Shown here piece by piece: positions 6,732 through 15,226 of a stretch of DNA of 64,000 nt (the first letter of the stretch is position 1; every line of letters starts with the position of its first letter). Both the position numbers and the translations under genes were made by a program. Origin of the DNA: Chitinophagales bacterium (GTDB taxonomy: Bacteria; Bacteroidota; Bacteroidia; Chitinophagales; Saprospiraceae); assembly GCA_017303475.1 (NCBI GenBank), contig JAFLBO010000007.1, forward strand, positions 1 through 64,000, given 5' to 3'. The notes below the pieces were generated by a model. It was not told the DNA's origin and made no database searches. It saw only the letters and a list, made by a program, of their open reading frames with translations.

Positions 6732-8309
6732 TCATTTAAGTTGGAGGGCAATTGCTTCTGCTGCTTCTCTTCCGCTTTGGGCGGCGCCGTTCATGAATCC
6801 GGCAAAATCGCCTCCGCAGTGTTCTCCGGCAAACAAAACATTACCCACGGGCATTTGCTCGGCTCCGCCAATGGAGGTGTACTGCCCGATGGTGGGGCAG
6901 ACATACGAACCCAGGGCGTGGGGGTAAGTTGGCCAATCCATACGTGCCGTTTTGCCACTAAAATGTGCGGTAGCTCCGGGGAAAATCTGTTCCCAGAGTT
7001 TCAAATACTTATCTTTTTGTTGTTCCTGAGTGCCGTGTCCAACGTTTGGTCCGCGGCGTCCGCCAAAAAGGATGGACAGGCCAGCCGACTGGTCGTCGCG
7101 GGTTTGTAATTGGGCATTGTCCCAGCCATTGGGAATGCCATTGTCTGAATACACCAGTCCTGTGTAGCCTTTTTCCCGCCAGAAGTGTTTTTTCATCCCG
7201 ATCATCAACTTGGCATTGATTCCGTAGCCCAGTTCCTGTATACAGCGGCGTTTCACTTTGGGCATATCGAGTTTAATGTCCAGTTTGCGTAAAACAGTAA
7301 AAGGCAGGGTGAGAATAACGTAATCTGCTACTACGGGTTCTGTCATGCCGGCAAAATGCAGGGTATAGGCGTTGCCTTTGGACCTGATGGATTCCAGGGC
7401 AAGGCCGGTTTCCAGGTGGTTGTTATGTCGTTCGGCCAGGGCATTGGGAATTTGCTGGTTGCCGTTGCGCACCTTGTAACGCTCGTCGCTTTCGCCAAAA
7501 ACTTCCCATTGTCCGTTGGGTGTTTCGGTGGAAATGAGCAGCAGCAGGTTTAGGCTCGATTGAATTTCGGGAGAAAGTCCATATTCCGACTCGTAGGCTA
7601 CCTCTATCAGGCGTTTGATCCAGCCACTGGCGCCAATTTGCTCCAGGTATTTGGAAAGGCTCAGCCGGTCGAAACGACGGATGATTTTGCTTTTAGACTG
7701 ATAGGAAATATCACCTTCGAGTTTGTCGATGTCTGCCTGCATTCGCGGGGCAAAACCTCGGAATTCTTCCACAACCTGTGCCAGGGAATAGTGTTGATTG
7801 TTGAAGAAAAAAGCTTCCTTGATCAGTTTTGCTTCGGATTCCTGGGCATAATCAATCAATTCCAGGTTAAATTCTTTGGCCAGCGCCCACATATCGGCGT
7901 GGTTGGTGTCGATAAACTCGCCACCAAATTCCGTCCAGGTGCCGGGTCCCATGGCGTCGGTAACACTGAATATGCGTCCGCCCATGCGGTTGGAGGATTC
8001 GTAGATGGTAGCATCCAGGCCGGCTTTTTTCAAATGGTGCAAGGCGCTGAGGCCGGCAATGCCGCCACCTACGATGGCAATGCGCGGCATGATAGCCCGC
8101 TGGAAACTGGGCAGAGCCAGGGAAGGCAGCAGGGCGCCTGCCAGGGCAGTTTTGCCGGCGTTGGCCAGAAAACGGCGACGGGAAAGTTGGGTTTCCTCGC
8201 TGCGCTGGACGATTTCAGAGGCGGGAGCATTGTTTTTTTCGGCAGCTAAAGCCATTTGGAAGGCTTTGCGAATGGTGCCGAAGAGAGGAATTTTAGATTG
8301 TTTTTTCAT
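6732..8309 (-). CDS. FAD-dependent flavin monoamine oxidase family protein
   Basis: A 525-residue amine oxidase. After a cytoplasmic N-terminal extension comes a twin-arginine motif (SRRRFLANAGKTALAGALL), so export by Tat to the periplasm is likely. The FAD-binding Rossmann start is clear: IAIVGGGIAGLSALHHL followed about 20 residues on by the acidic YES and the GG motif MGGRIFS. The C-terminal flavin segment GNVLFAGEHCGGDFAGFMNG is the family hallmark. Substrate cannot be told (amines, amino acids or carotenoid-like substrates are all found in the family). The position of the Tat signal 45 residues in is unusual; a downstream start is possible, but no better ATG precedes RRRF closely. Confidence 0.88.
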   Translation of the reverse strand: MKKQSKIPLFGTIRKAFQMALAAEKNNAPASEIVQRSEETQLSRRRFLANAGKTALAGALLPSLALPSFQRAIMPRIAIVGGGIAGLSALHHLKKAGLDATIYESSNRMGGRIFSVTDAMGPGTWTEFGGEFIDTNHADMWALAKEFNLELIDYAQESEAKLIKEAFFFNNQHYSLAQVVEEFRGFAPRMQADIDKLEGDISYQSKSKIIRRFDRLSLSKYLEQIGASGWIKRLIEVAYESEYGLSPEIQSSLNLLLLISTETPNGQWEVFGESDERYKVRNGNQQIPNALAERHNNHLETGLALESIRSKGNAYTLHFAGMTEPVVADYVILTLPFTVLRKLDIKLDMPKVKRRCIQELGYGINAKLMIGMKKHFWREKGYTGLVYSDNGIPNGWDNAQLQTRDDQSAGLSILFGGRRGPNVGHGTQEQQKDKYLKLWEQIFPGATAHFSGKTARMDWPTYPHALGSYVCPTIGQYTSIGGAEQMPVGNVLFAGEHCGGDFAGFMNGAAQSGREAAEAIALQLK

Positions 8310-8337
8310 TGGATGGTGGACTAAACAGTTTGATTGT

Positions 8338-9078
8338 TCAATCTAATAAATCAGGGAAATTACATCTAACCATTAGTGAATATTCGGATTCCGGGTTAGA
8401 CGCTTCTTTTATTAAGGCTTGGGCCCTTTTGTCTCCATTTCTGGCATATTGAGCCAGCATATCAAGCATTTCCAGATAGTTTAGCCTGCGTTTATTGAGG
8501 CTACTTCGATCGAGTCCGGTACGTTTGATAGTTTGCTTTCCTTTTTCATCTATAGCAACAGGGATTTCGCGGTTGAAAAAGATATGTACTTCAGGTTCAT
8601 CAGGGCCAGGATTGACGATCAATGGTTTTTCTTCTCCTAATTTATGTGTTAAATGATGTGTTTTAACCCTAAACTCTTCGTCTTCCAAAGGGAAATAGTT
8701 TCTTTTAAAAGTTTGATTGCAAATTTGACAACAGTAAAAAAGATTATCGAAATCGTAGGCAAGCCAGTAGTATCCGGGGTATTGCAGCTTTAACCGGTCA
8801 TCCAACTGTAAAGCAGCTTTTGGGCGGTAGTGTTCAACATCACCAAAAGAGATTGCTGTTATTTTCGATTCACAAAAGCAGCATTTTCCGTGTTGTGCTT
8901 CTATCAGCGCAGCTTTAACGCTTTTATGACCATAAATTTTGGAAATGAACTCAAATTCTACTTCGCCCGAATCAAATAAGCCTTCAAGTTCTTTCCTGGC
9001 TGCGCTGCTTTTGTTTTCAGGATGTTCCGAATCAAGAATTGCAGGGGTTTTGATGTTTTTTTTATCAATTCGAATCAT
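8338..9078 (-). CDS. PtuB-like HNH endonuclease of a Septu-type pair
   Basis: A 246-residue HNH nuclease of the TIGR02646/PtuB kind. Zinc knuckle cysteines are at C66-x2-C69 (KCCFCE) and C117-x2-C120 (YCCQICN), and the HNH core reads DVEHYRPKA (E82, H83) followed by FDNLFYCCQICNQ. It starts 13 bp after the stop of the AAA ATPase gene on the same strand, so the two form an operon. ATPase plus HNH in this order is the composition of Septu (PtuA/PtuB) anti-phage defence, in which the nuclease is held in check by the ATPase until infection; function here is inferred from family and pairing. Confidence 0.75.
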   Translation of the reverse strand: MIRIDKKNIKTPAILDSEHPENKSSAARKELEGLFDSGEVEFEFISKIYGHKSVKAALIEAQHGKCCFCESKITAISFGDVEHYRPKAALQLDDRLKLQYPGYYWLAYDFDNLFYCCQICNQTFKRNYFPLEDEEFRVKTHHLTHKLGEEKPLIVNPGPDEPEVHIFFNREIPVAIDEKGKQTIKRTGLDRSSLNKRRLNYLEMLDMLAQYARNGDKRAQALIKEASNPESEYSLMVRCNFPDLLD

Positions 9079-9091
9079 TTGGTGCGGCCAA

Positions 9092-10351
9092 TTATTTTAT
9101 ACTTGGGTTGGATTTAAGGCGTTTCAAGTGTTCAGCTATTCTGACATTCAACGGAGCCTCCTGTGTATGAAAAAGCTCAAAATCCTGATCGAGCTCTTTT
9201 AGTTCTTCCATTTCCCGTGGATTAATTTCTTTTTTTCTTAGAAGTTCCGAACGGCGTTCATACTTTTTTGCGGCATTCAGACCGTAGGGTGTGTCTATGT
9301 CAAACACCAATTCAAGCCAATAATCATAGGTTTTTTCATCCTTTGACGGCACTGGAAATCCTTCTGCCAAATGGCTATCTCCATTTGGTTTTACTAATTT
9401 ATAAACCCAGGCATCATCAACAGATCCAACGACAAAGGGTGAGTGTGTGCTGATAAATATTTGGGCATTCGGGAATAAAAACTGAATGGCCGGTAAAATC
9501 TTACGTTGCCAGTCCGGGTGTAAATGCACTTCAATTTCATCCAAAAAAAGAATAAAACTGCGCTCCAGTGCAGGTATGTCATCCTTCCAGGATAACCTGT
9601 CCAGCCGCATTAATAGATCACCTAACCAGGAGATAATGCTTTTTAGGCCGTCCGGAAGTTGATTAAAGTCTAAACGTTCACCGGCTATTTCAATCCTTAC
9701 AGCGTAGGGTTTGGTCTCCAGCCGAAAGGCTATCTTCTTTTGAATAATAGCACCGATCGCTTCTTCCAAGGTAGCAATGGACTTCCGACGACTGGCCGCT
9801 TCTTCCTTTTCGTTTTGTGAGATGGCAATGGCTTCAGCCGCAATGGTATTGGCTAACCACTGAAGTAAGATTTGTGGGTTGGAAGCACGCTGAAATTGAA
9901 GAGCGTCCTCCAAAGGATGCTGACTTATTTCCTGAATTCCATTAATCTGAGCATTGGATAATTGCCGGTAACCAGAGTAAGTAAAAACAGCAAAGGAATA
10001 TAAGGATTCGGGATCAGATTTTTTGCTTAGATAATCTTGAATAAATTGGGGTTTCTCTAACCCAGAGGTTTGACCATCATAGACGCGTTCAGATGGAAGA
10101 TAGTCGTTATCGTTAAATGTAATTTTAGCTTTGGCTGATTTATCTCTGGATTTAGCAAAAAACTCCTCTGGTATACGCTTATTAAAGCTACCAGCCAATA
10201 GTTCTAAAATAGTGGACTTTCCTGTTCCATTTTCACCAGTTAGAATATGAATCTCCGCCTTACCCGGTTTTGGACTGGGCTGAAATTGCAATAGCAGGTT
10301 GCCAAATGGCCCTACTTGTTTTATTTCTATTTGATCAAATCTAACTGTCAT
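9092..10351 (-). CDS. PtuA-like AAA/ABC-type ATPase of a Septu-type pair
   Basis: A 419-residue OLD/RecF-like ABC-type ATPase. Walker A is GENGTGKST (residues 39-47), the signature-like loop LPDGLKSI (232-239), Walker B FILFLDE (266-272) followed by EVHLHPDW, and the switch His in STHSP (301-305). A short coiled-coil-like helical part lies between (about 165-205). It precedes the HNH gene by 13 bp; together they resemble Septu. The ATG at 10351 coincides with the expected transcription start of a strong promoter (10356-10387), so the mRNA is probably leaderless. The neighbours (amine oxidase, panC) are ordinary chromosomal genes, so this is a compact stand-alone cassette. Confidence 0.78.
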   Translation of the reverse strand: MTVRFDQIEIKQVGPFGNLLLQFQPSPKPGKAEIHILTGENGTGKSTILELLAGSFNKRIPEEFFAKSRDKSAKAKITFNDNDYLPSERVYDGQTSGLEKPQFIQDYLSKKSDPESLYSFAVFTYSGYRQLSNAQINGIQEISQHPLEDALQFQRASNPQILLQWLANTIAAEAIAISQNEKEEAASRRKSIATLEEAIGAIIQKKIAFRLETKPYAVRIEIAGERLDFNQLPDGLKSIISWLGDLLMRLDRLSWKDDIPALERSFILFLDEIEVHLHPDWQRKILPAIQFLFPNAQIFISTHSPFVVGSVDDAWVYKLVKPNGDSHLAEGFPVPSKDEKTYDYWLELVFDIDTPYGLNAAKKYERRSELLRKKEINPREMEELKELDQDFELFHTQEAPLNVRIAEHLKRLKSNPSIK

Positions 10352-10355
10352 GTTA

Positions 10356-10387
10356 CAAAGTTAAATATTATCCGACGAAATTGGCAA
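10356..10387 (-). promoter_or_regulatory. Promoter of the Septu-like pair (TTG-N21-TAACTTTG)
   Basis: On the minus strand, TTG (10385-10387) and TAACTTTG (10356-10363) are 21 bp apart, a full match to the Bacteroidota promoter. Five nt beyond the last G is position 10351, the A of the ATPase start codon, implying a leaderless transcript. Confidence 0.7.
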
Positions 10388-10421
10388 TTTTTGATTGATT
10401 AAAGGTAATAGCCCCCAGCCC

Positions 10422-11288
10422 TTAAGCCAGCACCAAATTATCAATCAGCCTCACCTCTCCGGCAAAAGCCGCTGTACAGGCTACAATGCCATGATCGGCG
10501 CCGGATTCCTGCATGGATGCGATGGCGCCTTTGGATGGTGTGGGCGCCAGGGTAAAGCCGTCTACCAGTTCAAAATATTCCGGCCGGAGGCCTGCCGCGC
10601 GGAGTTTATCCATGGCTCCGGCCTGTATCTCTTCTCGGGAAACATCTGCTTCAAGGGCAGTTTTGGCCCATTGCAGGGTTTGGTGGATAACGGGCGCTGC
10701 CGCGCGCATTTCCGGACTGAGGCGCACGTTGCGGCTGCTCATGGCCAGGCCATCGTGCTCGCGCACGGTGGGACACATGATGAGTTCAACCGGCAGGGCG
10801 AGCTGTCGGATCATGTCGCGCACGATGCTCAGCTGCTGATAATCTTTTTGGCCCATGTATAGTTTTTGCGGCCGAACGATGTCCAGCAAGCGGTTTACCA
10901 CTGTAGCCATGCCCTGGAAGTGTCCGGGCCTGAACTCGCCTTCCATCACCTTATCCAGCAGCCCGAAATCCAGGTCAATGGTAAGATCCTGTCCGGGCGG
11001 ATACACCTCCTCTACAGGTGGCATAAACAACACATCGCAACCTGCTCCAATGAGTAGTTCGGCGTCTTTTTCCGGCGTGCGCGGGTATTTTTCCAGGTCT
11101 TTCGGATCGTTGAACTGGGTAGGGTTGACGAAAATACTGGCTACGGCCAGGCATCCGTCGGTTTTAGCCAGGTGGATGAGTTCCAGGTGTCCGGAGTGCA
11201 GGGCGCCCATGGTAGGGGCAAATCCGACGGGCAGCGCTTGTTGGTCCAGCCAATGCCGCAAATCGGCTACTTTTTTAAAAATGAGCAT
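10422..11288 (-). CDS. panC: Pantoate--beta-alanine ligase
   Basis: A 288-residue cytoplasmic enzyme making pantothenate from pantoate and beta-alanine with ATP. The nucleotidyltransferase signature is intact: VGFAPTMGALHSGHLELI (HxGH-type), FVNPTQFNDPKDLEKYPR, EGEFRPGHFQGMATVV, YMGQKDYQQL and the KMSKS-like SSRNVRLSPEMR. ATG 11288 (MLIFKKVADL) matches the usual start; the frame continues upstream to 11948 but that extension is low-complexity Gln/Pro/Arg antisense to the O-antigen-ligase gene and is rejected. A -7-like TACATTTG (11313-11320) precedes it. No panB or panD is adjacent. Confidence 0.95.
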   Translation of the reverse strand: MLIFKKVADLRHWLDQQALPVGFAPTMGALHSGHLELIHLAKTDGCLAVASIFVNPTQFNDPKDLEKYPRTPEKDAELLIGAGCDVLFMPPVEEVYPPGQDLTIDLDFGLLDKVMEGEFRPGHFQGMATVVNRLLDIVRPQKLYMGQKDYQQLSIVRDMIRQLALPVELIMCPTVREHDGLAMSSRNVRLSPEMRAAAPVIHQTLQWAKTALEADVSREEIQAGAMDKLRAAGLRPEYFELVDGFTLAPTPSKGAIASMQESGADHGIVACTAAFAGEVRLIDNLVLA

Positions 11289-11312
11289 CAGGCGATCAGA
11301 TGTTTCAGTGGG

Positions 11313-11320
11313 CAAATGTA
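11313..11320 (-). promoter_or_regulatory. -7 element TACATTTG of panC
   Basis: A perfect TAnnTTTG on the minus strand 24 bp before the panC ATG; no clear -33 TTG at the right distance. Confidence 0.45.
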
Positions 11321-11366
11321 GGCTTGTCGCACTTTCTCCCGAATATTGTGTGAAATATTCTGCTAA

Positions 11367-13202
11367 ATGCCTTTTGCTACGGCCCTTAACCAAGCTTTTT
11401 TTACACCTACGAGGTTGCTTTGGGCAATCGTGCTGGGGGGCGCGCTGGCGTACTGGCCTTTTTGTGCTGATTATACCCATGTGCCGCGGTTTTTGGCGCT
11501 TGCTTTGGGCCTGCTTGCAGCCTGGTTGCTGTTGCGCAGGGAACTGCAGCAAGAGGCCAGCTGGAATCTGTTTGATGCCTGGCTGCTCGGCTGGTTCGTC
11601 TGGAATGCTGTTTCCATTTCCTGGTCGCTGAGTGCATCCGAGGGTGTGTTTTATGCACAAAAAGTGCTGCTGCTCCTGTTGTCGTTCCGATTTTTCCGGC
11701 ATTTGCTCAGGCAGAATGCGGCGCAGTTTCGGCAGACTTTGGGGCAGCTCAGTTTGGTGTTGATACTGGTATATGGTCTGTTGGTTGGGATCCAGCTGAT
11801 AGCAGCCTGGCAAACGGGCAACCTCAGCAATGCGGCGCTGTACGGACGATTTTCCGGCTATTTGGGCAACAAAAGTCTGGCGGCTGAATTCCTGGTGCTG
11901 TTGCTGGGCTTGTATGCACTGGCCGGGGCCGACAGCCCATTGAGCCAACGGTTCAGGATGGTTTATTGGTTGCCAGGTTTGCTGGTAGTTTTGATGCTGG
12001 CCTTGCAGGTGCGCACGGCCCTGTTGGCGCTGCTAGCGGGCGGAATGGTGTATGCGCTGGCGCGGGTGTGGTCGGAAACCAGGTTTCGTTCTGTTTTGGT
12101 GAAAAAAGTGCTGCCGGCCATACTGATAACGGCTGGAATGTTGACAGGCATATTGGTTTGGAGGGAAAGCAGTGTGTTGGAGCGACTGAATCCGTTGAGT
12201 TATCTGGACAGCGATACGGCCAATGAAAGGCGATTTGTGTGGTATAAAACAGATGTGCTCAATGCGGATCATTACTGGCTGGGTGTGGGAACCGGTTCCT
12301 GGAAATTCTGGCTTCCATCCAAGGGTATCGAAGGCGGATACAGGCAGATGGAAGGCAATGTGGTGTTTACCCGCGCGCATAATGATTACCTGGAAGTGCG
12401 CTCTGAAAACGGAATGATTGGGGCGATACTGTTTTGCGGGTTGTGGGTACTGGCATTAGGGCTGGGCGGAAGAGCGCTGGGAAAAACACCGGGTATGGCA
12501 GCGGCCATGGGTGCTTGTGTGGCCTACGGTGTCATTCAGTTTTTTGATTTTCCCCGGGAGCGCATGGAGTTTCAGCTATTGATGGGCATTTTTTTGGCAT
12601 TTTTGACCAGTGGGGCTAGGGCTAAGCCCTTACCGCAGGCAGTCTGGTGGTGGCGTTTGGCGGTATTGGGTGCAGGTTTGGCGGTGTTTACGGGCCTTTG
12701 CAGGCTCCGTGGTGAAATACACCTGAACCGGATGATGGAGGCTCAAAGCGCGGCGCGTTGGCGGGAAGTAGCGCAGGAAGCCAAGAAGGCGGAAAATCCT
12801 TGCTATCAGTACACGGATGCGGCTATGCCCATTGCCTGGCATGCGGGTGTTGCGCAGTATCAGTTAGGGGTGCTGGAGAAATCGGTGAATAGTCTGGAGC
12901 GGGCATACCAACTCAACCCATGGAGTTTTCAGGTTATTCATAATTATGCGTCTGCGCTGGTAAAAGCAGGCAGGTTAAAGGAGGCTGTATCCTTGTTTGA
13001 GCAGGCACTGAGCATCAATCCGAGGTACGATGAGGGCAAGTTTAACCTTTGTTACGTGTATGCACGCCTGGGCGATACCCTGACGGCCCGCTCCTGGCTC
13101 AACCGGATTGACACTATTCCGCACCCTGGGACTCCGGCGGATGTGGAGAAAAACAAGGCAACGCTGAGGCGTTTGGGGGAGTTTCGGGCGGTTTTGGAAT
13201 AG
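11367..13202 (+). CDS. O-antigen ligase family membrane protein with C-terminal TPRs
   Basis: A 611-residue protein. About ten hydrophobic helices run through residues 1-460 (for example FLALALGLLAAWLLL, LSLVLILVYGLLVGIQLI, GLLVVLMLALQVRTALLALL). The periplasmic loop has the Wzy_C-type features GVGTGSWKF and TRAHNDYLEVRSENGMIGAILF, the His-Asn-Asp motif expected in O-antigen ligase/polymerase proteins. The C-terminal 150 residues hold tetratricopeptide helices (EKSVNSLERAYQLNPWSFQVI and EAVSLFEQALSINPRYDEG). The family joins or polymerises glycans at the periplasmic face of the inner membrane, but Bacteroidota have many such copies whose substrate is unknown. It is divergent from panC with a 78-bp gap. 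Confidence 0.82.
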   Translation: MPFATALNQAFFTPTRLLWAIVLGGALAYWPFCADYTHVPRFLALALGLLAAWLLLRRELQQEASWNLFDAWLLGWFVWNAVSISWSLSASEGVFYAQKVLLLLLSFRFFRHLLRQNAAQFRQTLGQLSLVLILVYGLLVGIQLIAAWQTGNLSNAALYGRFSGYLGNKSLAAEFLVLLLGLYALAGADSPLSQRFRMVYWLPGLLVVLMLALQVRTALLALLAGGMVYALARVWSETRFRSVLVKKVLPAILITAGMLTGILVWRESSVLERLNPLSYLDSDTANERRFVWYKTDVLNADHYWLGVGTGSWKFWLPSKGIEGGYRQMEGNVVFTRAHNDYLEVRSENGMIGAILFCGLWVLALGLGGRALGKTPGMAAAMGACVAYGVIQFFDFPRERMEFQLLMGIFLAFLTSGARAKPLPQAVWWWRLAVLGAGLAVFTGLCRLRGEIHLNRMMEAQSAARWREVAQEAKKAENPCYQYTDAAMPIAWHAGVAQYQLGVLEKSVNSLERAYQLNPWSFQVIHNYASALVKAGRLKEAVSLFEQALSINPRYDEGKFNLCYVYARLGDTLTARSWLNRIDTIPHPGTPADVEKNKATLRRLGEFRAVLE

Positions 13203-13280
13203 CTATTAGTTTGTTTAGACTTCCATCGTCAGGCTGCAAACGCAAAATTTTATCAGACACACGTTACGATTACATGCAGG

Positions 13281-14108
13281 ATGAATAAATGGAGCTTTTC
13301 CTTTTCGGTTTTTATATTATTGGTTTGCAGTTGCAGCCGGCCACTTTATACAACAATCGCATTTACCGGATATGAAGATTTAACGAATGTCCCTAAATTA
13401 TCGTTTGATACTGTTCAGGTTGAACCCGTTTATCTGGGTAGTAAAATATTTGACGATTCGGCAGATTCAAGCAGATACTGGGATATTTATATGATTAACC
13501 CTGCGTATAGTTTAAGGCATCATTGTTCCTCATACAATGCATTAATCATTAATGATTCAAGAGATTTTTTAACCCTTGGAAAGGATACCATCCGGATATC
13601 GACTATTTTTAAGGATAAAATAGCTAAATTCAGGATACTCCAAATACTTGAGTTTTCGCTGAAGGATAACCGTTATTGGATTGTAGTGGGGAGTGATATG
13701 CTGGAAGGCGGAAATCGCCCCATTCATCATGTTGTCTTTTTGATTAAATTTCAACCAACAGGAGTTACCGCAATCATCCCGCCAATGACGTTGAATGGTG
13801 GCCACAGTAATACGCAGCCTTTTGCCCCATTTTATTTTAATGACTTCAACAACGATGGAAAGCTTGATTTTCTGCAATGGAATGAACAAGAAACCATAAG
13901 TATGTTTTCTGAAAACAACCATTCCTTTAAAAAAAGAAAACCATTCATTAAGGTTAATAAAAAGGAAGATAATATGGGGAATTACTTGTATTTCATTGAT
14001 ATAAGGAAAAGCAGATGGCCTTTTGGATTTAATGACTCCAGGAATCAAAATGGGGTTCCTTTGGAATATGAGAATAGTGTAATTTTCAATAAATTTGGAT
14101 ATTATTGA
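13281..14108 (+). CDS. Lipoprotein of unknown function with an FG-GAP/VCBS-like calcium motif
   Basis: A 275-residue protein with a signal peptide ending in CSCS (lipobox Cys about residue 17-19). Near residue 190-205 FNDFNNDGKLDFLQW is a DxDxDG-type calcium loop as in FG-GAP/VCBS propeller repeats; only one copy is seen. The rest is beta-rich with no family I recognise. Base composition is clearly more AT-rich than the gene before it, as for the next lipoproteins at 14.6-15.7 kb, which hints at acquisition. It probably sits at the outer or inner membrane surface. Confidence 0.65.
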   Translation: MNKWSFSFSVFILLVCSCSRPLYTTIAFTGYEDLTNVPKLSFDTVQVEPVYLGSKIFDDSADSSRYWDIYMINPAYSLRHHCSSYNALIINDSRDFLTLGKDTIRISTIFKDKIAKFRILQILEFSLKDNRYWIVVGSDMLEGGNRPIHHVVFLIKFQPTGVTAIIPPMTLNGGHSNTQPFAPFYFNDFNNDGKLDFLQWNEQETISMFSENNHSFKKRKPFIKVNKKEDNMGNYLYFIDIRKSRWPFGFNDSRNQNGVPLEYENSVIFNKFGYY

Positions 14109-14130
14109 TATATCTTATTTCCTATTAAGG

Positions 14131-14436
14131 CTACAGCTGCACGCCCTTATACAAGAAACTTGCCCGGATGGATTGTTCCTTCAAATGCAGGAATTGGCGG
14201 CGTTCTTCATCCGCCAAAAAAGCCTCAAACTCTGCCTCTGTCGGAAAACTGACGAGGTGTATTTCATAGGGAAGGTCCATCTGCGCTTCCAGAAAATCGG
14301 ATGCTTGGGAAGGCCGGAGCCTGAACAACAAAACACCTTGGTATTTCGCGATAATGGGAATGGCAACGGCTTCAAAGGCATCAAAAATAGCCTCGGCGCC
14401 GGTTTTGAGGTAAATGAGTTGGGTAATATAAACCAT
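14131..14436 (-). CDS. DUF1330-like dimeric alpha/beta barrel protein
   Basis: A 101-residue protein, MVYITQLIYLKTG opening, then EAVAIPIIAKYQGVLLFRLRPS and IHLVSFPTEAEFEAFLADEER. This is the ferredoxin-like pattern of DUF1330/EthD-type dimeric alpha-beta barrels (strand, helix, strand with VLLFR, strand with LVSFP). Members often bind small substrates; none is known here. It is convergent with the lipoprotein before it (22-bp gap). Immediately upstream on the same strand is a remnant of an Ogt/Ada methyltransferase 3' end. Confidence 0.7.
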   Translation of the reverse strand: MVYITQLIYLKTGAEAIFDAFEAVAIPIIAKYQGVLLFRLRPSQASDFLEAQMDLPYEIHLVSFPTEAEFEAFLADEERRQFLHLKEQSIRASFLYKGVQL

Positions 14437-14475
14437 AGGATCTTTATTTTTCTTTTAACCTTCAGATGGTGGTGA

Positions 14476-14550
14476 TCAGCAATGCTCCCTTTCCCAATCC
14501 AGCAACCAACGCTTGCGCCACAAGCCGCCGCCGTAACCGGTGAGGCTGCT
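14476..14550 (-). pseudogene. 3' remnant of an Ada/Ogt methyltransferase gene
   Basis: Reading minus strand, 24 codons give SLTGYGGGLWRKRWLLDWER then EHC and TGA. This is the same peptide as the C-terminus of the Ada gene at 15869-16924; at DNA level 14481-14549 matches 15889-15957 at about 62 of 69 positions. Only the final part is present, with its own stop. Either a second methyltransferase gene was deleted down to its tail, or the segment carrying the two lipoproteins inserted next to a partial duplication. Confidence 0.8.
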
Positions 14551-14559
14551 TGTGGTTGA

Positions 14560-15186
14560 TCAAGGTTTTACATACAAGCAGTAACTGCCTTGCCTATTCC
14601 AATCGGAAATCATAAGTTCTTGCCAAAATGTCTGAGGACTAAGTTGTAACATTTCAAAATTGCTATTATCAACATTTAGATTAAATCTCCATCCAACATA
14701 ATGACTTGTACAGTTTGTTTGAACTTTTTGGATGGATTCAAAATAGCCAAACCGAATTAAAAACAAACCATTTTCTTTTATTATCAACCCAAATTTAATG
14801 GAATAGCCATCATTTGGGTCATAATTATAATGAAGGTGATGATAGTCGTATCCAAAAGAAACCGAAGTAAGAGATATTGCGCCAACTTTTGGTAAAACTT
14901 CTACATCAAACCCTCCTCCTTGTTCTTCTGTAGAATCAATTCTGGTTAGTATACAGGATATAAAGGAAAAATCAAAATCTTCAAACTCGTTTTCGATATT
15001 GCCATTTTTGTCATATAATACTTTGTCAAACCTTGATTCATACCAAATCGTATCGCCCACGGAGATCGTGTCGGAAGGGTTTATTATAGTGAAAGGCAAT
15101 TCGTAGAGCAGTTCGTCGGGACAGTTATCAGGATTACAAGCAGAGAGCAAGAGGATTGATACAACCCCGAAAAAAAATGTTTTCAT
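14560..15186 (-). CDS. Lipoprotein of unknown function
   Basis: A 208-residue protein from ATG 15186 (MKTFFFGVVSILLLSAC, lipobox Cys 17); an in-frame codon at 15216 is too early for a signal peptide. The mature protein starts NPDNCPDELLYELPF and is Asp/Tyr-rich and beta-rich, ending in QGSYCLYVKP. No family is recognised. It follows a similar small lipoprotein gene 40 bp upstream on the same strand, and both are AT-rich; they lie exactly between the Ada gene and the stray methyltransferase tail. Probably surface- or membrane-exposed. Confidence 0.6.
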   Translation of the reverse strand: MKTFFFGVVSILLLSACNPDNCPDELLYELPFTIINPSDTISVGDTIWYESRFDKVLYDKNGNIENEFEDFDFSFISCILTRIDSTEEQGGGFDVEVLPKVGAISLTSVSFGYDYHHLHYNYDPNDGYSIKFGLIIKENGLFLIRFGYFESIQKVQTNCTSHYVGWRFNLNVDNSNFEMLQLSPQTFWQELMISDWNRQGSYCLYVKP

Positions 15187-15226
15187 GATTTTGTTTTTAA
15201 AATGAGGGGATCTCAAAAGTTCCTCA

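Noticed and set aside
11289..11948. N-terminal extension of panC by 220 codons
   Set aside because: The extension is Gln/Pro/Arg-rich antisense of the O-antigen-ligase gene; panC homologues start at 11288.
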